Below are positions 1 through 9,117 of a stretch of 46,524 bases of DNA, piece by piece. A model generated the notes under the pieces. The model had not been told where the DNA came from. It saw nothing but the letters and a program-made list of their open reading frames with translations, and did not search any database. The stretch is from CAYFVR01 sp046541515 (lineage in GTDB: Bacteria; Desulfobacterota; Desulfobacteria; Desulfobacterales; Desulfococcaceae): assembly GCA_046541515.1 (NCBI GenBank), contig JBKHDD010000017.1, positions 1 through 46,524 of the forward strand, in the 5' to 3' direction. Position numbers and translations under genes: made by a program. Numbering within the stretch: position 1 is the first letter of the stretch; the number at the start of each line of letters is the position of its first letter.

Positions 1-49
1 AATACTCTTGTCGAAAATTAATGCAAATTCGGACTATTGAGGCTGAACT

Positions 50-642
50 TCAAAATTTGTTGGACGGCCCAAAAGCAGGGGTTCTAATTTTCAAACACGC
101 GCCAAGAAGATTTCGGATTTCGTGGGCCACCGAGGCGGTCATCCGGCCCGGCGCCGCCAGCCGCTCGTGTCGGCGGACCCGGGCCTCCGGCCGTTTGATG
201 TCCCCCATGGGATGCCGCCCGGCGGAGGAAAAAGACGCCAACCACTTGGCCATTTCGTAGACCCGCAGGCCGTCCGCGCGAACGCGAAGCCGACTTTCCA
301 CGGCTTTTTCCGCCAGTTCCGGCGTCCAGGGGGGGCCGGATTGGAACGATGAACAATCCTTCCGTCGGCGTCGGCGAGGTAAAGACGGGCAATGTCTTCG
401 TCCCGGCCCGTTTCCTCCACCAGCCGGGCCACGGCGTCCTCCTGCCAGCCGCGGGTCATCATCCAGGCCCGGACTCCGGCTTCCAGTGCCCGAAGCATGG
501 CCATCCCCTGGCGGTGAACGAAACGGGAATTCGCGGAAACAACGCCCGCCCCGGGGAAATCGTCCCTCGCCCGCGCGAGAAAAGCGGAGGGGTCCAAGTT
601 CGCCGGGGAAACAGCCAAAGTCCCCCGCGCGGAAAAACCCAT
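50..642 (-). pseudogene. broken two-component sensor histidine kinase
   Basis: Remnant of a membrane sensor kinase. From 642 down to about 345 one frame reads a periplasmic sensor segment (DIARLYLADADGRIVHRSNP). The sequence then continues only in another frame (WTPELAEKAVESRLRVRADG), reaching the HisKA H-box SVAHEIRN near 90-120. The switch coincides with a run of seven G at 329-335, so one inserted or deleted base explains it. After the H-box the reading dissolves and stops at 50, so the dimerisation helix end and the whole ATPase domain are missing. No N-terminal membrane segment or Shine-Dalgarno is clear at 642, so the 5' end is probably lost too. The first ~60 bases of the window are visibly AT-richer and may be a recombination edge. 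The seen parts fit the ZraS/NtrB-like class with the HEIRN motif; the exact stimulus is unknown. Confidence 0.6.
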
Positions 643-764
643 TGCCCATTGTGGATTTTTCTCCTATGCATCGATAACAGCGGCGAGCCGAAACATTGAT
701 TGAATCCGGGGGATATGATATCGAAAGGAAACAGATCGAATCCCCATTTTTTCGGCGGAACTTC

Positions 765-3545
765 ATGAAAAAACGGTTCCTGTTTTATCTCTTCACGGTT
801 ATCCTGCTCTCTTCCGGGGCCACCGCCGCCATCGTTGGCGGTTACGGACTGCGCACCGTCCGCCAGGCGCTGGAATCCCAAAAAGACGCCCTCCACGCCA
901 ACATCCGCGCCAATCTCCTCGCCTTCGACCGCACCCTCTCCCTCATCGAACGGCAGATGGAAACCCGGACGGACCGGGCCTTGCTGGAGGTTTCCGCCGA
1001 GGTGCTGGACAAAACGGGCCGGCCCAAGCCGCTGTCCGCCGAGGCGCTGGGGGAAATCGCCCGGGACCGGGGCCTGAGCCAAGTCAGTCTGGTGGGCCGG
1101 GACGGCGTGGTGTTCAACAGCTCGGCCCCCGAAGACGTGGGCCTGAATCTCTTCGGATTTTCTCCACGTTTTCAATCGTTTATGGAATCCATTTACGGGA
1201 CCGGCATTCCCAAGGGCATCCGGATTTCCGTTTCCGTCTCCACCGGCCGCCTGACCCTGTTTCGGTTCTACAGCCCGCCGGGAAGCGACGTCATCGTGGA
1301 AGCCTGGACCCACGTCCGGGATTTCGTGGTGGACACCTATTCGGAAAGCCACTTCGAAGCCATCTTTCGGGAGCCCCTTCGCCGTCTGGCCACGGAAAAT
1401 CCCTACGTGCAAGACATCGATCTCTTCGTGGCCACCGAACGGCCGGCGCGGGCGATTTCCATCCTGAACGAGGGAGAAGAATGGCGGGACCCGGCGTTGG
1501 TGGCGCGTCTGGAGCGCCAGGAGGAAGCCCGTCAAAGGGACGGCGACCGGGTCACGGTGTTCACCATGATCCCCTTCGCCCAGGGAGACCTTCAGTTCGC
1601 CAACAAGTTCATCTCCCGGGTGGTCTACGATTTCCGCGCCCTGAACCGCTTCGGACGAAACGTCCTGGCGGCCACGCTGGCCTCCACCGCTCTCATCACC
1701 CTCGTGGTCTTCACCTTCGCCTCTTTCCGGTTCAACCGGGTCATGCTTCGCCGGTTCGAGACCATCAACCGGGGCCTGGAACGGATCGCCGGCGGCGACT
1801 ACGAGGTCCCGCTCCACGTCCCCGGCGCGGACGACCTGGCTCGGGTCGGAGCCAACATCGACGCCATGCGGGAGCGAATTCGGCGCCGGGAGACGTCTCT
1901 GGTGGAAAGCGAGTGCTCCCTCCGATCCATTCGGGAGCGGCTGGAAGAAACGGTCCGGGACCGAACGGCGGAACTCATCCGCGCCAACGCCTCGCTTCGA
2001 CGGGATCGCGAGGCGTTGCAAGCCCAAAGCCGAGAGCTGGAAGCGGCCCGAGACGAAGCGGAGCGGGCCAACCGCGCCAAGACCGCCTTTCTGGCCAACG
2101 TCAGCCACGAAGTCCGCACCCCCATGAACGCCATCCTCGGCTTCAGCGAAATGTTGCTGGAGCGGGCCGGGAACGAGCGGGACCGCAACCTGCTGGACGC
2201 CATTCTCTCCAGCGGCCGCAACCTGCTGGCTCTCATCGACGATCTCTTGGATCTCTCCAAAATCGAGGCCGGGGTGCTGTCCCTTCGGCTGGAGCCGGTT
2301 TCGGTTGGAGCGCTTTTCGCCGAGCTGGAGCGGATGTTCCGTCCCCGGATCGCGGAAAAGGGGGTGACTCTGGACGTGACGACCGGCCCGGAGGTGCCCG
2401 CCTATCTCCTGCTGGACCCGGTTCGCGTCCGACAGATTTTGACCAATCTCCTGTCCAACGCCATCCGCTTCACCGACGAGGGCGGAATCATCGTTCGGGC
2501 CTTCGGCCAATTGGTCGGATCGGGCCATTTTGATCTGGAACTGGAAGTGCGGGATTCCGGGATTGGCATTCCGGAATCCGAACGGGAGCGGGTGTTCGAG
2601 GCCTTCCATCAGGTGAACGGCGGCGATCGGGCCGGCCGCGGCGGTTCCGGCCTGGGGCTGGCCATCGTCCGGCGGCTGGTGGAGCGAATGGACGGCACGG
2701 CGACGGTGGAAAGCGCCGAGAGCGGGGGAACCCGTTTTCGGATGCGGTTTCCCGGACGTGAAATTGCCCCCCCGATTTCCCGTGCGTCGCTTGCGGAACC
2801 GGAATTCACGCGCCGTTTTCTTCCCGCCGACGTGCTCATCGCCGACGATATGAACACCAACCGATTGCTGCTGGCCAAATACCTGGAGAGTTGCGATCAG
2901 CTCTCGCTCCGCTTCGCCCAGAACGGCGAGACGGCGCTGGCCATGGCCCGGGAGCTGAAACCGGATCTGGTGCTCATGAACCTCCAGATGTCCCCAATGG
3001 ACGATCTGGAAGCCGCCCGGCGGATCAAGGCCGATCCCGCCTTGTCCGATACGCCCATGCTGGCCGTCACCGCTCACACCTCGCCGGAAATCTTGGAGGC
3101 CGCGGAAAGCGTATGCGACGCCCTGCTGATCAAGCCGATCCGGAAAGCGGCGCTGTTTGCGGCTCTGGCCCAATTTCTGGCCACCACGGCCCACTCCGAT
3201 TTTCCGACGGACGTCCCGACGGCCTCGGCGGTCGATCCCTCCGATGACGTCCGCTACGCCGTTCCCCCGGCCGACCGGTTGCCCCCGCACCCCTGGCGGT
3301 CCCGATGGAGCCACATGCGGGACCGAATGGTGATGGATGAAATCCAACGTTTCGGCGAGGAAATCCGGGACCTGGGAACCGACCGGGAACTGCCGGGCCT
3401 GGCCCGTTGGGGCGCCGATCTGGCGGAACACGCCGAAACCTTCGAGATCGAACGCATGTACCGCACGCTGGATCGGTTTCCGGAATTGGTGGCGGAAAAG
3501 GACCCGGAGACCGTCTCTCCGGCCGACCCGTCTTCCTCCGAATGA
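765..3545 (+). CDS. hybrid sensor histidine kinase with degenerate receiver domain
   Basis: A 926-residue inner-membrane hybrid kinase. Start chosen at 765 because MKKRFLFYLFTVILL begins the first membrane helix; an in-frame ATG at 696 would add an unlikely hydrophilic leader. Order: TM helix (2-28), periplasmic sensor (~30-300), second TM helix (~301-325), HAMP, coiled coil (~385-440), HisKA with SHEVRTPMNAI (His448), HATPase_c with LLSNAIRF, DSGIGIP and GSGLGLAIV, then a receiver domain (~690-805) and an all-helical tail resembling the C-terminal domain found after receivers in many hybrid kinases. The kinase core looks intact. The receiver keeps its acidic pair (IADD) and the late Lys (LIKP), but the phosphoacceptor position reads LVLMN, with Asn739 replacing Asp. 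Phosphotransfer within this protein is therefore unlikely; the receiver may act as a binding module. Neighbours suggest envelope or metal stress; the ligand is unknown. Confidence 0.93.
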   Translation: MKKRFLFYLFTVILLSSGATAAIVGGYGLRTVRQALESQKDALHANIRANLLAFDRTLSLIERQMETRTDRALLEVSAEVLDKTGRPKPLSAEALGEIARDRGLSQVSLVGRDGVVFNSSAPEDVGLNLFGFSPRFQSFMESIYGTGIPKGIRISVSVSTGRLTLFRFYSPPGSDVIVEAWTHVRDFVVDTYSESHFEAIFREPLRRLATENPYVQDIDLFVATERPARAISILNEGEEWRDPALVARLERQEEARQRDGDRVTVFTMIPFAQGDLQFANKFISRVVYDFRALNRFGRNVLAATLASTALITLVVFTFASFRFNRVMLRRFETINRGLERIAGGDYEVPLHVPGADDLARVGANIDAMRERIRRRETSLVESECSLRSIRERLEETVRDRTAELIRANASLRRDREALQAQSRELEAARDEAERANRAKTAFLANVSHEVRTPMNAILGFSEMLLERAGNERDRNLLDAILSSGRNLLALIDDLLDLSKIEAGVLSLRLEPVSVGALFAELERMFRPRIAEKGVTLDVTTGPEVPAYLLLDPVRVRQILTNLLSNAIRFTDEGGIIVRAFGQLVGSGHFDLELEVRDSGIGIPESERERVFEAFHQVNGGDRAGRGGSGLGLAIVRRLVERMDGTATVESAESGGTRFRMRFPGREIAPPISRASLAEPEFTRRFLPADVLIADDMNTNRLLLAKYLESCDQLSLRFAQNGETALAMARELKPDLVLMNLQMSPMDDLEAARRIKADPALSDTPMLAVTAHTSPEILEAAESVCDALLIKPIRKAALFAALAQFLATTAHSDFPTDVPTASAVDPSDDVRYAVPPADRLPPHPWRSRWSHMRDRMVMDEIQRFGEEIRDLGTDRELPGLARWGADLAEHAETFEIERMYRTLDRFPELVAEKDPETVSPADPSSSE

Positions 3546-3599
3546 AAAAATCCCGGCCGGCGGCCCGACCCGAGGAGCGCCATCGGCCGGAATTCGGTC

Positions 3600-4084
3600 C
3601 GGGTTTGCCTCATCGGTAGGCGGAATGCATCGCCCGCTGGATTTGTCGATGACCATTCGATTCACCAGGGAACCGTCCTTGGTCACGATCTCCGCTTGAC
3701 GCGCGCCGTCCTTTTCTTCTGCCGGCCAGGCGTTGAGATTCGGATTTCGGGCGGTGTACCGCTCGGCCATCGACCGTGCCTGGTTCAGACTGATTGGCTC
3801 GCCGGCGGCGTTTTCATTCACGTAGGGACAGTTCGGACAGGGCATGTCCCGCGATGGCCGTCGCGCCGGACCATTCCGCCGTCATGGCGCGGACCTCGGC
3901 CATGGGGTCCCATGCCCCGACCGTGGCGCGCCCCTCCGCCGCGCCGGCCCATGCCGCCTCCATGACCGTTTTGCGCATGCCAACCATGCCCATCACCCCG
4001 GCCTCCGCGCGCATGCACCGTGGGAAAACCGGTCAGCGACAAGGCCGCGCCAAAGATCGCCATCAGAATCATAATTTTCTTCGT
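3600..4084 (-). pseudogene. secreted Gly/His-rich protein with PepSY-like C-terminus, frameshifted, ACG at start
   Basis: The minus strand from 4084 reads KKIMILMAIFGAALSLTGF, a signal peptide, then a Gly/His/Arg/Met-rich stretch (GRGMGPHGRGPRHDGG). At about 3845-3860 the frame changes and a CPNCP motif leads into a PepSY-like segment (ISLNQARSMAERYTARNPN ... VNRMVIDKSSGRCIP), a layout known from small secreted metal-stress proteins. The codon at the expected start is ACG (4084-4082), five bases after an excellent AGGGAGG (4096-4090), so an ATG-to-ACG change is likely; the next in-frame ATG is too far from that site. The C-terminal frame has no stop near the expected end (~3600) and runs on antisense through the kinase gene. 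Start loss plus a frameshift argue for a pseudogene, though ACG initiation cannot be excluded. Confidence 0.55.
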
Positions 4085-4670
4085 AACATCCTCCCTTTTG
4101 GATTGAAGATTGCGTTGCGGTGGCCTTCTTTGAAAAAACGCCGGTGGGCTCGGCGCTTCTCTCATCCGATCCCATCCCCGGACCGAAATGGATTCCCAAT
4201 CCAGGGCGAGCGTTTTTCCGTTTGGAAAGGTTGTTTTGCAGGCGCCATGCGCAAGGTCGTCATCCATCCCCGGACGAGACATTAATTTTCTCAAACAATT
4301 TTTCATCTATATTTAATATAATCAATTACTTGTATCTTTCGATGAATTCGCCGGCCCGATCTCGGCTTCGCGGGGAGTCCACACGCCCAAGGGAAGGATG
4401 GAAGCGAAAAGGTTTCACCGGTGCGCATTTTTTTCGCGCATATCGTCGATCCCCCGCGCAACTGCGCAATTTTTTCACCCCTGATTTCCAATCGATCGCC
4501 CGAACAAGGTGCATGGTTCGGAGCGAGCGCTTGAACTGTGAATAATCCGTACTATCCTTTTCAGTTTAGCCATTCCGGCCGCCCCTCGTTTTCATCGGCG
4601 GCCGCCCGGAAGCGGCCGGGATTTGACTCCCGCCGGCTTCCCCTTCACCCTGAAACCCAGGAGGTTTTTC
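4085..4670. other. intergenic region with AT-rich divergent promoter zone
   Basis: No convincing gene is seen in these 586 bases. Positions 4285-4345 are strongly AT-rich (ATATTTAATATAATCAATTA) against a GC-rich background, a likely promoter zone between the divergent secreted-protein genes on either side. No confident -35/-10 pair could be assigned. Confidence 0.5.
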
Positions 4671-5522
4671 ATGATGCGACGCGCGGGACTGTTCGTCCTG
4701 ATCCTTGGATTGACACTTTTTGGAAGCCCCTCCGCCTTCGCCCGGGACGACGGCCAGGCCACCCGCCCGATGTCCGGACAATCCTACGGCCAAGGCGGCC
4801 CGAATAGCCCCGGGATGGGCCATCAGATGGGCCGCGGCAAGGGCGGGATGCACGGGAAAGGGCCGGGCCCCCGCCGGGAAATGCGTGGCCAGGGCGGCGG
4901 TGGCATGAGGGGCGATTGCCCCAAAATGGCCGGCATGAAAGGCAAAAGCGGCATGTGCGCCGATTGCCCGAAGATGGGCGGCATGAAGCGCGGCATGGGT
5001 GGACGCGGAGGAATGGGACATGGCGTCTCGGGCAAAGGCATGGGCGGCGGCCTGATGGGCCCGCTCCACCGCTGGTTCGCCGGCCTGATGGAAGCCCGTC
5101 CCCAAGTGGGTCTGACCGACGATCAGATGATGAAGCTGGACGACGCCATGACCTCCCATCAGAAGTTCGCCGTTCGGCGGCAGGCCGACATCCGCACCAC
5201 CCAAATCGACCTGAAGGCGGTGCTGCGCCGCAAGCCGCTGGACCTGGCCAAGGCCCAGCAACTGATTCAGCAAATGGCCACACGGAAGGGCGAGCTGCAA
5301 AGCGAGGGCATTCAGTTGTACGACACGGTCTGGAACATGCTGTCCGAGCAACAACGCGCTTCGGTCACCTCCCGGCTGGGTTCCCCGTTCCCAGGGCCGT
5401 GGGACGGCGGCTGGAAAGGCTATCTCGGCTCGGACGCCATGGACGAGGCCGGGAATGACGAATCCTCCGACGGCGAAGAATATGAAGAAGGCGGCGAGGG
5501 CGAAGGTCGCTCGGAAACCTGA
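4671..5522 (+). CDS. periplasmic Spy/CpxP/ZraP-like metal-stress protein with Met/Gly/Cys-rich region
   Basis: A 283-residue exported protein. Start at 4671 follows AGGAGG by six bases and opens a signal peptide (MMRRAGLFVLILGLTLFG ... AFA). Residues ~30-125 are a low-complexity region rich in Gly, Met, Lys and Arg with repeated DCPKM(A/G)GMK units and a CADC pair, likely to bind soft metal ions such as copper. Residues ~140-240 form the helical Spy/CpxP/zinc-resistance domain (LTDDQMMKLDD, LQSEGIQLYDTVWNMLSEQQ), known to act as periplasmic chaperones or metal sensors. The tail is acidic (SSDGEEYEEGGEG). It lies between the hybrid kinase and the SpoIIE phosphatase, so it may be part of the same stress response. 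Metal identity is inference. Confidence 0.8.
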   Translation: MMRRAGLFVLILGLTLFGSPSAFARDDGQATRPMSGQSYGQGGPNSPGMGHQMGRGKGGMHGKGPGPRREMRGQGGGGMRGDCPKMAGMKGKSGMCADCPKMGGMKRGMGGRGGMGHGVSGKGMGGGLMGPLHRWFAGLMEARPQVGLTDDQMMKLDDAMTSHQKFAVRRQADIRTTQIDLKAVLRRKPLDLAKAQQLIQQMATRKGELQSEGIQLYDTVWNMLSEQQRASVTSRLGSPFPGPWDGGWKGYLGSDAMDEAGNDESSDGEEYEEGGEGEGRSET

Positions 5523-5646
5523 TCCCATCCGCCTCAAATTGAGCGGATTGGGCCGGAATTGAACGGCTCGATCCGGTTTTTTTGGGGCCAGAGGATGCTT
5601 CAACCAAGCTTCCATCCTCCGCAACCCCTGAAGGGATAAACGGTCT

Positions 5647-7485
5647 TTGCTCTCCTTTACCAGCCTCCAGCAACGCCTCGCGGTGATTCTGCTGCTCCCC
5701 GTGAGCCTTCTCCTGGTGGGAATGGGCGTCGCGGGATTCGTTCACGCCCAGCGAACCCTGCTGGACCAATGGACCGAGGCGACCATTCTCAAGCTCCAGC
5801 GAGCCGCCCACCATGTGGACATGCGGCTGGCCCGTCCCAAGGAATGGATGCGAATGTTCCACGAAGTCGGACGGCAAGCCAACGCCCGGGCGGTGCAAAA
5901 GGCCATTTTGGACCAGCTTCGGGCCGCGGAAGGCGTGGCCCGCGTCGATCTGGAATGGACCGATCCCCGAGCACGGGAAGCCTGGAACGCCGGGATGAAC
6001 GGCCGAATGGGCATGCCCATGGGGATGAACGGGGATTGGCCGATGATGGGCCAATGGCGGGAATCGGTGGCCGAGGTCACGCCGCCTCGGTACGATCCGG
6101 CCGTGGACGGGGAAACCGTCTCTCTGGTCTCCGAGCTGGTGGACGCCGACGGTGGAACCCTGGGGCGACTGGAAGTGGCCCTTCGCTTCGATTTTCTGGT
6201 GGACGCCGTGGTGGATTCCGGCTGGTGGCAGGAACATCAGGCGTTTCTGGTGGATCGGACGGGCCGCGTGCTCGCCGACAATCTGCCCAAGCACCGAAGC
6301 CAATTCACCGAAACCCACGAACATCTGGAAGAACGAACCCTCGCGGCGTTGCGGGAGCGGGATTCCGGCACCGTGCTCGGGGAAGGTCATCCCCCGGATC
6401 GAGTCAGCGGTTTCTACCGGCTGCACGAAGCGCCCTGGAGTTTGGTCATCATCGCGCCGGGGAAGCGGATTCTCGGAAACGTGGTGGAATTCCGAAACGC
6501 CTACGTCTTGATCGGCGGCGGGTTCATCCTGATCATTCTGCTGCTGATCCGCTTCGCCGGGGGACGAATCGTCTCCTCGGTGCGAAAAGTCTCCGACGCG
6601 GCGGGCCGGCTGGCCGACGGAGAATACGAAGATCCGCTGCCGGTGAAGGACCGCGACGAAATCGGCGAACTGACCCGGAGCTTCAACCGGATGATGGCGC
6701 ACCTGAAGGAACGAGACCGACTGAAGACCTCCCTCAACCTGGCCCGGGAAGTGCAGCAGAATCTGCTGCCCACCGAGGGACTGCGCCGTCCCGGCCTGGA
6801 AATTCTCGGCCGCAGCGTCTACTGCGACGAAACCGGCGGGGATTACTACGACATCGTCCGGTTGCCGGAGCTGGGAAACCGGGTGGCCGTGGCCGTCGGC
6901 GACGTGGTGGGCCACGGGATTTCCGCCGCCCTGCTGATGACCACGGTTCGGGCGCTTCTCCGAAGCCGGTTGGCGGGGCCGGGCGATCTGGCCGACGTGG
7001 TGGGCGACGTGAACCGCCATTTGTGCCGGGACACCGAGGAAACCGGCGCGTTCATGTCGCTCTTCCTGATGACGGCGGACCCGGAACGGAACGAAATCCG
7101 CTGGGTCCGGGCCGGCCACGATCCGGCCTGGGTGTACGATCCGGAATCCGATTCCTTCGAGCCGCTGGCGGGGGAAGGCATGGTCTTGGGCGTGGACCCG
7201 GAAACGCCCTACACCGAAAGCCGATACGATAGCTGGACGCCCGGCAAACGGGTGATTATCGGAAGCGACGGAATCTGGGAAGCCGAGAACCCGGACGGAA
7301 CGCGGTTCGGAAAAGATCGGCTGGAGACGGTCATCCGGGAAGCGCCGGACCCATCCCCGGAAGCGCTTATTCAAGCGGTGTTTTCCGCGCTCCGGGACTT
7401 TCGAGGATCGGTTCCCCAAGCCGACGACGCCACGCTGGCGGTGGCCGCCCGGCATCCAAACGGAGAATCGGAATCCACTGCGTAA
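5647..7485 (+). CDS. membrane-anchored HAMP / SpoIIE-type PP2C phosphatase
   Basis: A 612-residue protein starting with TTG at 5647; no better ATG precedes the first membrane helix (~10-33). A periplasmic sensor (~34-284) follows, including a Met/Gly-rich loop (GRMGMPMGMNGDWPMMG, ~118-135). A second helix (VLIGGGFILIILLLI, ~286-302) leads to HAMP and then a PPM phosphatase domain (~375-605) with QQNLLPTEG, GGDYYDI, GDVVGHG and GSDGIWEAEN, the metal-binding Asp motifs of RsbU/SpoIIE proteins. Such proteins dephosphorylate anti-anti-sigma factors or related partners; no STAS or RsbW-type partner gene is in this window. The Met-rich loop resembles the low-complexity region of the upstream gene, which suggests that both sense the same metal (inference). 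Confidence 0.9.
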   Translation: MLSFTSLQQRLAVILLLPVSLLLVGMGVAGFVHAQRTLLDQWTEATILKLQRAAHHVDMRLARPKEWMRMFHEVGRQANARAVQKAILDQLRAAEGVARVDLEWTDPRAREAWNAGMNGRMGMPMGMNGDWPMMGQWRESVAEVTPPRYDPAVDGETVSLVSELVDADGGTLGRLEVALRFDFLVDAVVDSGWWQEHQAFLVDRTGRVLADNLPKHRSQFTETHEHLEERTLAALRERDSGTVLGEGHPPDRVSGFYRLHEAPWSLVIIAPGKRILGNVVEFRNAYVLIGGGFILIILLLIRFAGGRIVSSVRKVSDAAGRLADGEYEDPLPVKDRDEIGELTRSFNRMMAHLKERDRLKTSLNLAREVQQNLLPTEGLRRPGLEILGRSVYCDETGGDYYDIVRLPELGNRVAVAVGDVVGHGISAALLMTTVRALLRSRLAGPGDLADVVGDVNRHLCRDTEETGAFMSLFLMTADPERNEIRWVRAGHDPAWVYDPESDSFEPLAGEGMVLGVDPETPYTESRYDSWTPGKRVIIGSDGIWEAENPDGTRFGKDRLETVIREAPDPSPEALIQAVFSALRDFRGSVPQADDATLAVAARHPNGESESTA

Positions 7486-7627
7486 ATTTTTCGCGGCGGA
7501 ATCGGACGGGATTCTCGAACTCCGGAAAAACGCAACGCCCGAAAGTCCTCATGCGCAATGGCGCCCCTCTTGCTTTGACTCCAAAGACCGATCGAATTCC
7601 ACCCATCGAATCCATCGGGAGATACGG

Positions 7628-8242
7628 ATGGCAAATCCGAACCGCCACAAACTACCGCTCGGCTTTTCCACTTGGGCCGGGATGATCCTGCTCGTCATCG
7701 TTGCCGGAACCAGTGCCGCCCAGGACGAGGCCGGACCGGACCCGCTGGGGACCGCCCTTACGTTGCCGGAGCTGGTGGCGCGGGCCTACCAGGACAATCC
7801 ATCCATCCGCGCCGCCCGGGCCGAGTGGCGGGCGAACATCGAGCGGTACCGCGTGACCACCGGCCTGCCCGACCCCCAATTCATGGTCACCTATTTTCCG
7901 GAACCCATCCAAACCCGGCTCGGCCCCCAGGACTGGAACGCGGTGATCTCCCAACCCATCCCCTTCCCCGGCAAACTGGGCAAGGCGGGAGAAGTGGTCC
8001 AAAAAGACGCGGAAATGGCCCGGCTCAAGTTGGACCAGGCCCTTCGGGACGTGGCCCTCTCCCTGGCCGAATCGTTTTACGAACTCTACTACATCGACCG
8101 GGCAAAGGAGATCGCCGCCGCCAACCGCCGATTGCTGAACGAACTGGAGGCCGCCGCCGAATCGGCCTACGCCCAAGACCGGATCGCCCTGACCGACATG
8201 GTCAAGGCCCAGTCCCAGGCCGGCCAAATTCAATACGACGTG
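7628..8242 (+). pseudogene. truncated TolC/CusC-family outer-membrane efflux protein
   Basis: Starts at ATG 7628 with a signal peptide (LLVIVAGTSAAQ). About 200 residues clearly belong to the outer-membrane efflux factor family: LTLPELVARAYQDNPSIRAA, the ISQPIPFPGKLG motif, and the helical hairpin LAESFYELYYIDRAKEI up to AQSQAGQIQYD. After about 8240 the frame becomes Gly/Arg-rich noise ending at 8455. A functional protein would be over 400 residues with two such repeats, so this is a 5' fragment. Family members form the outer channel of RND metal or drug pumps, which fits the metal-stress surroundings; no inner-membrane pump gene is nearby. Confidence 0.7.
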
Positions 8243-8246
8243 CCTA

Positions 8247-9017
8247 ATGGCGGCGGCTCCTCTTCACGCGGACTACCGCGACATGATGGAAAGGCTGGAA
8301 TCCTGCCAACCGCCCGCACCGGTGCTGGACGGAGCAAAATCGGCAGCAACCGATCCGGCAAGAATGGAACTGGACTCGGTCGAGTCGGAGGAATCCGCCG
8401 CCCAGCCCCGAAAATCCCGGATGAATCGGGACGCCGCAACCACGGACGGGGATGAAAGTCCGGACGATGGAAAATTTTTCCAGCCGTCCCGCCAGCGCCT
8501 GGAACGACTGGGACCTGCGGCCGATAATCCCGCCGTCGCGACTTCGACGCTAAGCGGCGCCTTTTCCCTCCCGGACCTGGAAATCCTCGCGCTGCTCCGC
8601 AATCCCGGCATCCAAGTTCTCCAGGCCGCCCACCACGAAAACGATCCGAAAAACCCGCCGGGCACGGACGACGACGTGGTCATCATGGGCGCCTTCGCGG
8701 ATTCCTTTCCCGTGGCGGCCGAAGGCGCGCTCTACCTGGCGGGCCTCAGCTACGACGTGCCGGTGGAATGGGGTCCCATCAACAAGCTGACCTTTTACAA
8801 CGATTACAGCATCCTCGTGAAGGAGGAAGACGGCTTTGAGGACTCCCAGATCAACACCCTGGGCGCGTTGATCTCCGCCAACCCGGTCTTCACCTACATC
8901 GACCTGATCATGGGCAAAAACATGCAGTACCTGGGCGGGCCGGACGACAGCCTGGCGGCGGGAGAGGACGGCGACTGGGAGACCCGGTTCAACATCAACG
9001 TGGGCTACTACTTCTGA
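8247..9017 (+). pseudogene. chimeric remnant: TolC-like segment joined to porin C-terminus
   Basis: An open frame of 256 codons that looks assembled from pieces. Around 8550-8625 it reads FSLPDLEILALLRNPGIQV, the N-terminal signature of a second TolC-family protein. After a short linker (8630-8690) it becomes the last ~105 residues of a beta-barrel porin (NKLTFYNDYSILVKEEDG, then DWETRFNINVGYYF), ending in the C-terminal Phe recognised by the BAM machinery. No signal peptide or good ribosome site precedes 8247. I read this as a deletion join of an efflux gene and a porin gene next to the broken TolC gene; expression as a useful protein is doubtful. Confidence 0.5.
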
Positions 9018-9051
9018 TTCGGCCATTCGCCGACCGCCCCACGCCCCACGC

Positions 9052-9082
9052 AAAACGGGCCGCCAAATGGCGGCCCGTTTTT
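9052..9082. terminator. bidirectional intrinsic terminator
   Basis: A perfect 13-bp stem, AAAACGGGCCGCC and GGCGGCCCGTTTT, with loop AAAT and T-tracts on both strands. It sits between the convergent porin remnant and the minus-strand betaine operon and can end transcription from both sides. Confidence 0.9.
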
Positions 9083-9117
9083 ATTTCAATCGCGCCGGAA
9101 AACGCGTTCGAAAACGA

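Noticed and set aside
459..3845. 1128-codon open frame on the minus strand
   Set aside because: It is antisense to the hybrid kinase, where high GC suppresses stop codons. Only its first ~80 codons look like protein, and those are assigned to the broken secreted protein.
5365..7455. 696-codon minus-strand frame
   Set aside because: Antisense shadow of the SpoIIE phosphatase gene, with low-complexity composition and no motifs.
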